The translations under genes and the position numbers were made by a program. Below, piece after piece: positions 1-4,390 of a stretch of DNA of 5,267 nucleotides. The stretch is from contig JAFLUK010000103.1 of assembly GCA_022508865.1 (NCBI GenBank), positions 1-5,267 of the forward strand, in the 5' to 3' direction. Below the pieces are notes generated by a model. That model was given only the letters and a program-made list of their open reading frames with translations. It had not been told where the DNA came from and searched no databases. The stretch's first letter is position 1. Every line of letters begins with the position of its first letter. The DNA comes from Oscillospiraceae bacterium (GTDB lineage: Bacteria > Bacillota > Clostridia > Oscillospirales > Acutalibacteraceae).

Positions 1-47
1 ATAAGCTCACAGTATTTAGGCTTTACACTAATCAACACTGATTTCAT
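1..47 (-). CDS. N-terminal fragment of an ASCH-domain protein (cut by window edge)
   Basis: Only 15 codons plus two bases are present, reading MKSVLISVKPKYCEL before the window ends. The pattern of a hydrophobic strand followed by 'S-[IV]-[KR]-P-K-[YW]-x-E' is how many phage ASCH-domain proteins begin. ASCH domains have a PUA-like beta-barrel fold and are thought to bind RNA or modified nucleosides. The ATG overlaps the TGA of the preceding gene as ATGA, which suggests translational coupling. A weak GGAAG lies about nine bases upstream. The assignment is from remembered family N-termini; the fragment is too short to see the diagnostic downstream residues. Confidence 0.6.
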   Translation of the reverse strand, partial: MKSVLISVKPKYCEL

Positions 48-433
48 TTTTCATCACTTCCAACTTTAAGTATTCTGTTTACTTGTTTGTCAAGCCTACG
101 TTCTTTTTCTGTTGTTTCTTTTAACGCTTTTTCGAGTGTTGCACCTCTGTGTATCTCTAATGGGGGAATATCAAGGAGTTTAACAGTCTGACCATCACCA
201 TACTTTGAACATATTTCTGTCTTCCATTCCATAAAGGCCTTCCGGGCAGCAATTTCCTGGTTAAGTGCTTCTCCATGCTGGGAAATCACATCATTGGATT
301 TCTTTTCTTCAAGATAACGTAACATATCTTCTGCTAAATACCCGAATTGGTATGGGTTCCCTAATGCTTCTATGATTTCTTTTTTCTTGTATGCGGAAAG
401 TTTTTTGAGAGTTTCAGCTGTTGCTTTACCCAT
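44..433 (-). CDS. Hypothetical phage protein, charged and helix-rich
   Basis: I do not recognise this 129-residue protein. It begins MGKATAETLKKLSAYKKKEI. It is rich in Lys and Glu, has no signal peptide, membrane segment or cysteine cluster, and contains a single Cys. Residues around 40 to 75 and the last 30 (KALKETTEKERRLDKQVNRI) look like amphipathic helix or coiled coil, so it may oligomerise or bind a partner. A frame-open GTG at 442 lies only one base from the AGGAG at 444-448, whereas the ATG at 433 sits ten bases from it, so I use the ATG. It starts 6 bases after the hexapeptide-repeat gene stops, and its stop overlaps the next start by four bases (ATGA). Function is unknown; context says phage accessory gene. 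Confidence 0.72.
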   Translation of the reverse strand: MGKATAETLKKLSAYKKKEIIEALGNPYQFGYLAEDMLRYLEEKKSNDVISQHGEALNQEIAARKAFMEWKTEICSKYGDGQTVKLLDIPPLEIHRGATLEKALKETTEKERRLDKQVNRILKVGSDEK

Positions 434-438
434 TGTTT

Positions 439-1083
439 TCACTCTCCTTCACTTAAATCAATCTGTAATTTAGCAAGTTCGACAGCCATCTTATACGCTT
501 TAGCGTGTTTGTTATCACCATGTGTCTGGCTGACTTGCTTAATGAAATCATCAACACTCCCATTAAAACAACCGCAATTCACATTTATATCTTTTTCCTC
601 TGTGCAATAAAAGGTAGTTGTATCATTTCTGCTACCAATCGGACCTATTGTTAGAATGTGTTTTTCCTCGAACACCAAAGCGTTACCAGACACTCTAGCG
701 TTACCATACACCCAAGCGTCACCAGACACCAAAGCGTTACCATACACCCAAGCGTTATCAAACACCCTAGCGTCACCATACACCAAAGCGTTACCATACA
801 CTCTAGCGTCACCATACACCCAAGCGTTATCAGTCACCCTAGCGTCACCAGACACCCAAGCGTTATCAGTCACCCTAGCGTCACCAAACACTCTAGCGTT
901 ACCATACACTCTAGCGTCACCATACACCCAAGCATTGCCTTCCTGCGAAAGATTCCCTTCCTTTTCTATGTAGCCGCCAAGGTCACCTGCCTTTACGTCA
1001 CCAAAATCAACTAACGCCTTAATTTGATATAACGTTCTGCCTAAAAAGGTTTTTGTGTTTGTTGTTAATTCATATTTTTTCAT
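439..1083 (-). CDS. Hexapeptide-repeat (left-handed beta-helix) phage protein
   Basis: This 214-residue protein has three parts. Residues 1-48 are a lead-in (motif FGDVKAGDLGGYIEKEGNL). Residues 49-138 are 15 uninterrupted six-residue repeats of the form [GD]-[ND]-A-[WRL]-V-[YFTS]. Residues 139-214 are a C-terminal domain beginning EEKHILTIGPIGSRND and containing CGCF. Fifteen hexads would make five turns of a left-handed beta-helix, a fold otherwise seen in acyltransferases and structural proteins. No catalytic His of hexapeptide acyltransferases is seen inside the repeats. Proteins with this three-part layout are common among phages and prophages of Firmicutes and, as far as I know, have no settled function. 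The ATG at 1083 is nine bases from an AGGAG. There is no signal peptide, so it is likely cytoplasmic. Confidence 0.85.
   Translation of the reverse strand: MKKYELTTNTKTFLGRTLYQIKALVDFGDVKAGDLGGYIEKEGNLSQEGNAWVYGDARVYGNARVFGDARVTDNAWVSGDARVTDNAWVYGDARVYGNALVYGDARVFDNAWVYGNALVSGDAWVYGNARVSGNALVFEEKHILTIGPIGSRNDTTTFYCTEEKDINVNCGCFNGSVDDFIKQVSQTHGDNKHAKAYKMAVELAKLQIDLSEGE
444..448 (-). promoter_or_regulatory. Ribosome binding site that decides the start at 433
   Basis: AGGAG on the minus strand lies ten bases before the ATG at 433 and only one base before the GTG at 442. The spacing favours the ATG and gives a product three residues shorter than the longest open frame. The site lies inside the last codons of the upstream gene, so the two genes are probably translated together. 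Confidence 0.6.
670..939 (-). repeat. Tandem 18-bp repeat array, 15 units, within the hexapeptide-repeat gene
   Basis: The array is 15 contiguous 18-bp units, each coding one hexapeptide. In all 15 units the Ala codon is GCT and the Val codon is GTG. Variation is concentrated at the third residue (TGG, AGG, AGA or TTG) and the sixth (TAT, TCT, TTT/TTC or ACT), plus a G/A switch choosing Asn or Asp. A two-unit block GDARVT-DNAWV appears twice in succession. Frozen synonymous positions imply recent expansion or gene conversion. Any gain or loss of whole units keeps the reading frame. Confidence 0.95.
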
Positions 1084-1109
1084 TTATTTCATCTCCTACG
1101 TTATCAATT

Positions 1110-1316
1110 TCAAAGTATTGTCATTTGTTCGCAAGGCTGTTCTACAACCTCTCGTGGCTTGTACTGCTTGCCAGTGTCTACGTCGCCAAGTTCACTAATA
1201 GCAAAGTCGTTACAATTTACAGCTCGGTCAACTCGTTTAAGTGTCTTTTCCTTTGCCGTGCAGTAATAGCAATCTCCACAAATGCAAAAACTACAATACC
1301 TACAGTATTTTTTCAT
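1110..1316 (-). CDS. Small cysteine-rich protein, probable metal binder
   Basis: The 68-residue product begins MKKYCRYCSFCICGDCYYCT. It carries Cys at 5, 8, 11, 13, 16 and 19, with another at 35 (VNCNDF) and one at 62. The closely spaced CxxC pairs suggest zinc or another metal; the pattern resembles small zinc-binding phage proteins that start with a CxxC near the N-terminus and end in a C-x-x-F element. An upstream in-frame GTG at 1328 overlaps the last base of the AAGGAG at 1328-1333 and cannot use it, so I take the ATG at 1316, eleven bases away. The gene lies 15 bases after the membrane-protein gene and 26 before the hexapeptide-repeat gene. Its actual role is unknown. Confidence 0.75.
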   Translation of the reverse strand: MKKYCRYCSFCICGDCYYCTAKEKTLKRVDRAVNCNDFAISELGDVDTGKQYKPREVVEQPCEQMTIL

Positions 1317-1327
1317 TGTGTCATACA

Positions 1328-1333
1328 CTCCTT
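1328..1333 (-). promoter_or_regulatory. Ribosome binding site that decides the start at 1316
   Basis: AAGGAG on the minus strand overlaps the TAA of the membrane-protein gene. Its last base is the first base of the in-frame GTG at 1328, which rules that GTG out as its start. The ATG at 1316 is the usable start. Confidence 0.6.
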
Positions 1334-1475
1334 AAAAAGTTACTGCGATGTTCAGAACTGCGGCGGCAATCCAATAAACAGCCATTTTATATTCTTGATT
1401 GAAAACATTCACAATTGAAGCTCCAACGTCAAGAAGGATTAAAACTATCGGAAAAATGTAGGTTGATTTCATCAT
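1332..1475 (-). CDS. Small two-helix membrane protein
   Basis: This 47-residue product begins MMKSTYIFPIVLILLDVGAS and is too short for routine ORF cut-offs. It has two hydrophobic stretches: about residues 5-25, and 31-47 (MAVYWIAAAVLNIAVTF). They are joined by a short polar loop (NQEYK), so a two-pass membrane hairpin is likely. An AAGGGGAG lies five bases before the first ATG; the second ATG at 1472 is also possible and would give 46 residues. It sits 12 bases after the methyltransferase stop and 15 before the cysteine-rich gene, filling what would otherwise be a gap. From memory, small proteins with a KSTY...LD-[LV]-GA start and a YW-x-A-AAVL end occur in Firmicutes prophages. Function is unknown. 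Confidence 0.75.
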   Translation of the reverse strand: MMKSTYIFPIVLILLDVGASIVNVFNQEYKMAVYWIAAAVLNIAVTF

Positions 1476-1487
1476 ATACACTCCCCT

Positions 1488-1922
1488 TCATAAATACCAA
1501 CCTTTGTGTCCAAACAAAGGCGGTGTTGGTGATAATTCGATTATCTCATTTGTTTTGACATCCGTTTCGTTCCATTTAAACACGAGTATGCCGTTAGATT
1601 TTAAAATTCTAAAACATTCTGTAAAACCCTGTTTTAAATCTTCTTTATATGTATCAGGGTGAAGTCGTCCATATTTCTTGGCTAACCAAGATTTTTCTCC
1701 GACTTTAATTAAATGCGGCGGGTCAAAGACAACAAGGCTAAATGAATTATCAGGATAAGGAATATTTCTAAAATCGGCCACTACATCAGGATTAACTTCA
1801 AAATTGCGACCATCACAAAGGGTATCACAAAATTTTCTGTTATCCATAAAAACAACATCAGGATTGTTTTTGTTAAACCAAAACATTTTGCCACCACAAC
1901 AAACATCAATTATAGATTTAAT
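1488..1922 (-). CDS. Small SAM-dependent methyltransferase, non-canonical ATT start, short C-terminus
   Basis: The protein is a class I methyltransferase fold of a size typical of phages. Read from the ATT at 1922 it has 144 residues: motif I DVCCGG at 6-11 (the SAM-binding loop), an acidic residue ending strand 2 (FMDN, Asp27), and DPPH at 67-70, which resembles the DPPY/F/W catalytic motif of N4/N6 amino-methyltransferases. The first in-frame ATG, at 1886, starts after motif I and would remove the SAM loop. No ATG, GTG or TTG lies in frame between it and the TGA codons at 1926-1931. The ATT sits nine bases from an AGGAG, the same spacing as neighbouring genes. The C-terminus ends PLFGHKGWYL, where relatives, as I remember them, continue about ten more residues. 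The target is unknown. Either it starts at ATT or it is decaying. Confidence 0.7.
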   Translation of the reverse strand: MKSIIDVCCGGKMFWFNKNNPDVVFMDNRKFCDTLCDGRNFEVNPDVVADFRNIPYPDNSFSLVVFDPPHLIKVGEKSWLAKKYGRLHPDTYKEDLKQGFTECFRILKSNGILVFKWNETDVKTNEIIELSPTPPLFGHKGWYL

Positions 1923-1931
1923 TCTTCATCA

Positions 1932-1936
1932 CTCCT
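1932..1936 (-). promoter_or_regulatory. Ribosome binding site of the methyltransferase gene
   Basis: AGGAG on the minus strand overlaps the TAG of the replication initiator gene. It lies nine bases before the in-frame ATT at 1922. It is only two bases before an out-of-frame ATG at 1929, which codes M-K-N then stops. This spacing is the best argument that translation was designed to begin at 1922. Confidence 0.6.
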
Positions 1937-2705
1937 ATTCATTTTGAGATAAATCGTCAAACATAGAATAATTTTCAAATTCCTCAATGTCGTATGATGT
2001 TTTTGTTTCAGCCTTGGCACTGTAAAGGAATTGATTTTCCGTAACCTGCCACCTGTCAGCTAAAGCTTTCCAATCTGCAATTGATTGTCCTTTGTATTTC
2101 CACCCAAGAGACTGATAATGATAGAAAAATTTATTGCTGTCAAATGTGTAACCTTTTTTATCGCAATAAGAAATCACTTCGTCAAATTTTGGTGCAGTCT
2201 CGGAAGTAGTAGTACTACTACTCTGTATTGTTTTTATCTGTCTTGTTTTATTCTGTCTTGTATTGGTGTCCATTTTTGAACAGGGGTAGCGCTCATTTTT
2301 GGACACCCCCTCTGTCCATTTTTGAGCGCTCATTTTTGAACAGGGGGTGTTCATTTTTGACTGCTCATTTTTGGACAGGGGGTGCTCATTTTTGGACATC
2401 CATTGAGTGTAATTTTTATTAATACTTAATTCTATTATAGAATTATCATTGCTGGATTTTTGATTAATAATTCCACATTCAAATAAATGCTTTATGGACC
2501 TTCTTACGCTTCCATATGGAATTCCTGTTCCTTTAGATATGTAGGTATACGACAGTTGGCGACTTTTTTTGTTATATCCGTATGTTTGATATATTATAAA
2601 AAGTATTATCCTGAATTCAGAACCGTTTAAATTCACCCTATACAAGGCTTGTATCAGCTCATTTGCTATTCGTGTAAAACCTTTTTCAAGTTGTGGATTT
2701 GCCAT
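1935..2705 (-). CDS. Lambda O-like phage replication initiator
   Basis: This 256-residue protein should bind the origin and recruit the replicative helicase machinery. Residues 1-82 match the phage replication protein O N-terminal family: NPQLEKGFTRIANELIQAL, then EFRIILFIIYQTYGYNKKSRQLSYTYIS and a winged-helix recognition region (GIPYGSVRRSIKHLFECGII). Residues 102-170 form a low-complexity linker (SKNE, SKM and TRQxK motifs, then SSSTTT). Residues 173-222 resemble the C-terminal domain of Firmicutes replisome organisers (FDEVISYC..., FYHYQSLGW..G..IADWKALADRW). The ATG at 2705 has AGAGG seven bases upstream. The gene follows the ERCC4 gene by 11 bases. The linker DNA carries the iteron array, as lambda O carries ori. 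No helicase-loader gene follows; the next gene is the methyltransferase. Confidence 0.9.
   Translation of the reverse strand: MANPQLEKGFTRIANELIQALYRVNLNGSEFRIILFIIYQTYGYNKKSRQLSYTYISKGTGIPYGSVRRSIKHLFECGIINQKSSNDNSIIELSINKNYTQWMSKNEHPLSKNEQSKMNTPCSKMSAQKWTEGVSKNERYPCSKMDTNTRQNKTRQIKTIQSSSTTTSETAPKFDEVISYCDKKGYTFDSNKFFYHYQSLGWKYKGQSIADWKALADRWQVTENQFLYSAKAETKTSYDIEEFENYSMFDDLSQNE
2205..2222. repeat. Perfect 18-bp palindrome
   Basis: AGTAGTAGTACTACTACT equals its own reverse complement. It codes SSSTTT in the linker of the initiator. It lies 45 bases from the first iteron dyad. It is not followed by a T-run on either strand, so it does not look like a terminator. It could be an extra protein-binding site of the origin or chance from Ser/Thr-rich coding. 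Confidence 0.6.
2223..2261 (-). repeat. Three 15-bp near-repeats coding TRQxK
   Basis: Three in-frame 15-bp units, the last shortened and diverged, code TRQNK, TRQIK and TIQ in the initiator linker. TCTGTCTTGT occurs on the plus strand at 2237-2246 and 2252-2261. Unlike the iterons they keep frame, so selection on the peptide or simple slippage is enough to explain them. Confidence 0.6.
2267..2398. repeat. Seven-copy iteron array (core CATTTTTG)
   Basis: The core CATTTTTG begins at 2271, 2294, 2317, 2331, 2352, 2366 and 2387, and is identical in all seven copies. With flanks the consensus is TGYYCA-TTTT-TGRACA, an imperfect dyad with six-base arms around a T-tract. Core-to-core steps are 23, 23, 14, 21, 14 and 21 bases. 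Copies 4-5 and 6-7 form a 35-bp tandem duplication (2331-2365 and 2366-2400). A G-run CAGGGGGTG follows copies 4 and 6, CAGGGG follows copy 1, and its inverted form CACCCCC follows copy 2. Such dyads with a central A/T tract suit binding by an initiator dimer. Confidence 0.85.
2411..2450. other. A+T-rich block with hairpin, candidate DNA-unwinding element
   Basis: Thirty-six of 40 bases are A or T. It contains a perfect inverted repeat with eight-base arms and a three-base loop at 2427-2445 (TAATTCTA, TTA, TAGAATTA). It begins about 10 bases beyond the last iteron, the position expected for an unwinding element. It also codes residues 86-98 of the initiator. Confidence 0.55.
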
Positions 2706-2716
2706 TGTAATTCCTC

Positions 2717-3178
2717 TTATTTTGTGTCGTTAAGTAATTCAATTATTCTTTGTCCTGTTTCTGCTTTACTGCAAAAATAGAACCTTGTGTTATATGTTTT
2801 TTCCATAGTGGAAAGTATCTTATATAATCGTTCCCCTGATACGGCCATAGGGGATTTCTTTAGCCTGGGATTTTCCCACTTTCTTACATCTTCCAGGCGT
2901 TTAATTTCTTTGCTGTGCTCAATCAAAAAGACAAGTTGAATACCGTATTTCTGTGCCCTTTTTAATTCGTCTGTAAAGCGTTTATGGTCTTGACATACAT
3001 TGTTGCACAATTCAAGTAAATTCTGCTTTCTGTCAACTGAAATCCGTGCATTATCGAGGCTAATGTAATCACCTACCGGCAATTTAGATACAAAATATGT
3101 AATACTACATTTCTCAAAAGTGGCTTTAATTTGCTCTATAGCTTTCTTCTTTTCTCTGCTATCAATCTGTATAGTCAA
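2717..3178 (-). CDS. ERCC4 (XPF-type) nuclease-domain protein
   Basis: The 153-residue protein is essentially one ERCC4 nuclease domain. It begins MTIQIDSREKK, giving the catalytic DSR (Asp6 to Arg8). GDY follows at 36-38 and VDRK at 48-51, matching the XPF pattern GD-Xn-ERK with Asp in place of Glu. In XPF/Mus81 enzymes these residues bind metal and cut branched or flapped DNA. Here no helix-hairpin-helix domain is present, so specificity may come from a partner. The start is a TTG at 3178, eight bases after AAGGAG. The gene lies 17 bases after the SSB gene and 11 before the initiator. A role in resolving recombination or replication intermediates is inferred from the fold and the neighbours. 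Confidence 0.85.
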   Translation of the reverse strand: MTIQIDSREKKKAIEQIKATFEKCSITYFVSKLPVGDYISLDNARISVDRKQNLLELCNNVCQDHKRFTDELKRAQKYGIQLVFLIEHSKEIKRLEDVRKWENPRLKKSPMAVSGERLYKILSTMEKTYNTRFYFCSKAETGQRIIELLNDTK

Positions 3179-3195
3179 TATACTCTCTCCTTAAA

Positions 3196-3627
3196 TTAGA
3201 ACGGTAAATCATCTGATGGCAAATCTTTTTGGAATGAAGATAGGGGTACTGTAGTTTGTGTTAAAACAGGCTGTGTAACAGGAGCAGAAAGGATATTATT
3301 ATTCTGCTGTGATTTACCTTGAGGAAATTCAACTCGTTCAACAACGACCTCATAAAATGTACGGTTATTTCCGTCGTGGTCGACATATGAATTGCTTTCT
3401 AATCTTCCCGACAAAACTATGCCATCACCCTTATTAAAGTGTTCATTAATAAATACGGCTGTTTTTTGCCAAGCCTTACAAGGTATGAAATCAACTTTTC
3501 TTTCTTCCCCCTGCTTAGTGTATGACCTATTTACTGCAAGATTAAATTGCATATACTCAATGGCTGATGAAGTCACTTTAAGCTCTGTTTCTTTTGTTAA
3601 TCTTCCTGCCAAAATAATGTTATTCAA
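3196..3627 (-). CDS. ssb: Single-stranded DNA-binding protein
   Basis: This 143-residue SSB has the OB-fold core at residues 1-103: MNNIILAGRLTKETELK, then FNLAVNRSY, VDFIPCKAWQKTA, and GDGIVLSGRLESNSY. A Gln/Asn/Thr-rich linker follows, then the acidic tip DDLPF at 139-143, which in bacterial SSBs binds partner proteins. It coats single-stranded DNA during phage replication and recombination. The start is a TTG at 3627, eight bases after a G-run (GGGGGA). It overlaps the end of the nuclease gene by eight bases, so the two are probably translationally coupled. The intact tail suggests it can recruit host or phage enzymes. Confidence 0.95.
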   Translation of the reverse strand: MNNIILAGRLTKETELKVTSSAIEYMQFNLAVNRSYTKQGEERKVDFIPCKAWQKTAVFINEHFNKGDGIVLSGRLESNSYVDHDGNNRTFYEVVVERVEFPQGKSQQNNNILSAPVTQPVLTQTTVPLSSFQKDLPSDDLPF

Positions 3628-4390
3628 AATCTAAATCCCCCAACTGCACCGGTTCCCTCAAAACCTTTGTTATCTTGCAATAGTCACAGCATTCACAGCG
3701 TTCAGGAGGAATAAGTCCGTGCTTAATTGCATCATAAAATTGAACATTCTTCTTGAATCGTTCCAATTCTACATCAAGATATTCCTGCGGTATCTGAATA
3801 ATATTAAGGTCTGTCACCTTTTCTTTTGTAGCTGCGGCAAGAAAGAATGGTAAAGTTTTGCCTGTATTTTGACGGACAATTTCCTGATATACTGCACCTT
3901 GTAAATCGTATTGCCAAGCTTCAACCCAATTCAATCTACCCTGTTCAGATTTATAAATAGGCTGAAAATCTTTCATAATCTTTAAGTCAACAATCTTGTC
4001 TGTATGATAACTGTCAATCTTAATTTTTACAGGTACACCTTCAATATCTCCTGTCATAATTACCTGTTTATCTCCACCCATATATTCCATAAAAAGGTTG
4101 TCCTGCTCTATACGTTGAATTATTTCCTCAGCTTTTCTGTATTCGGCTTTAAGGTCACCCTTTTTAGTGAAAATTTCAGGATTTTTTGCTCTAAAAAGGT
4201 CAAGTGTTCCCTCAAAATGTGCATCTACATATGAACCTACAAGCAGGGCCGTAGTCTTTTCTCTCTCAAAATTGCCTGTGACTTCCGCAAGAGCGGAAGC
4301 CTGACATTGTTCAAAAGACTTAAATTGGGATACACCCATATATTTCATTTGATTTTCGACACTAAAATAATTTTCATTGTTCAGTAGCAT
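3620..4390 (-). CDS. PD-(D/E)XK nuclease-like protein (phage exonuclease type)
   Basis: The 256-residue protein resembles the phage PD-(D/E)XK family related to exonuclease VIII and to the Cas4/AddB nuclease domain. Visible motifs are GSYVDAHFE at 52-60, KIKIDSY at 123-128 (Asp126), VDLK at 134-137 (Asp135 and Lys137, the D-x-K element) and AWQYDLQ at 158-164 (Gln160, Tyr161). A lone Cys29 near the N-terminus and RCECCDYCK at 231-239 could together hold an iron-sulfur cluster, as in AddB and Cas4; this is inference. It probably degrades one strand of DNA ends for recombination. The ATG at 4390 is nine bases after a perfect AGGAGG and overlaps the upstream gene by 17 bases. Confidence 0.85.
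   Translation of the reverse strand: MLLNNENYFSVENQMKYMGVSQFKSFEQCQASALAEVTGNFEREKTTALLVGSYVDAHFEGTLDLFRAKNPEIFTKKGDLKAEYRKAEEIIQRIEQDNLFMEYMGGDKQVIMTGDIEGVPVKIKIDSYHTDKIVDLKIMKDFQPIYKSEQGRLNWVEAWQYDLQGAVYQEIVRQNTGKTLPFFLAAATKEKVTDLNIIQIPQEYLDVELERFKKNVQFYDAIKHGLIPPERCECCDYCKITKVLREPVQLGDLDFE

Larger units (their letters stand above)
2205..2450. other. Predicted phage replication origin inside the initiator gene
   Basis: Three elements are packed together: seven iterons (2267-2398), a 40-base block of 90% A+T with a hairpin (2411-2450), and a perfect 18-bp palindrome (2205-2222). Lambda has the same logic, with dyad iterons inside gene O next to an A+T-rich unwinding region. Binding of these iterons by the encoded protein is inferred, not shown. 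Confidence 0.75.

Noticed and set aside
670..939. Hexapeptide array as a diversity-generating retroelement target
   Set aside because: No template repeat or reverse transcriptase lies in the window, and variation is not restricted to adenine positions.
656..1014. Two long plus-strand open frames rich in SVTIHPSV- or TLASPYT-like repeats
   Set aside because: They are antisense shadows of the 18-bp repeat array; a period divisible by three with no stop keeps several frames open. The minus frame has a proper start, flanking domains and ribosome binding site.
1053..1418. Plus-strand open frame of about 120 codons
   Set aside because: It runs antisense across two well-supported minus-strand genes, has no convincing ribosome binding site and resembles no protein I know.
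1884..1886. ATG at 1886 as the methyltransferase start
   Set aside because: It would remove the SAM-binding motif I, and the bases just before it are coding-like (DVCCGGK) with no ribosome binding site at the right distance.
2205..2222. Palindrome as an intrinsic terminator
   Set aside because: It is A/T-rich at the stem, has no loop, has no T-run directly after it on either strand, and lies inside a coding region.
2267..2398. Iteron array as a possible CRISPR
   Set aside because: Repeats are short, unevenly spaced and inside a coding frame; the spacers themselves are related to one another.
2085..2422. Plus-strand open frames across the initiator gene, with repeated AHFWT
   Set aside because: The repeated peptide is the iteron DNA read on the opposite strand.
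3392..4234. Plus-strand open frames opposite SSB and the nuclease gene
   Set aside because: Both opposite-strand genes are strongly recognisable; the plus frames have no start context or family resemblance.
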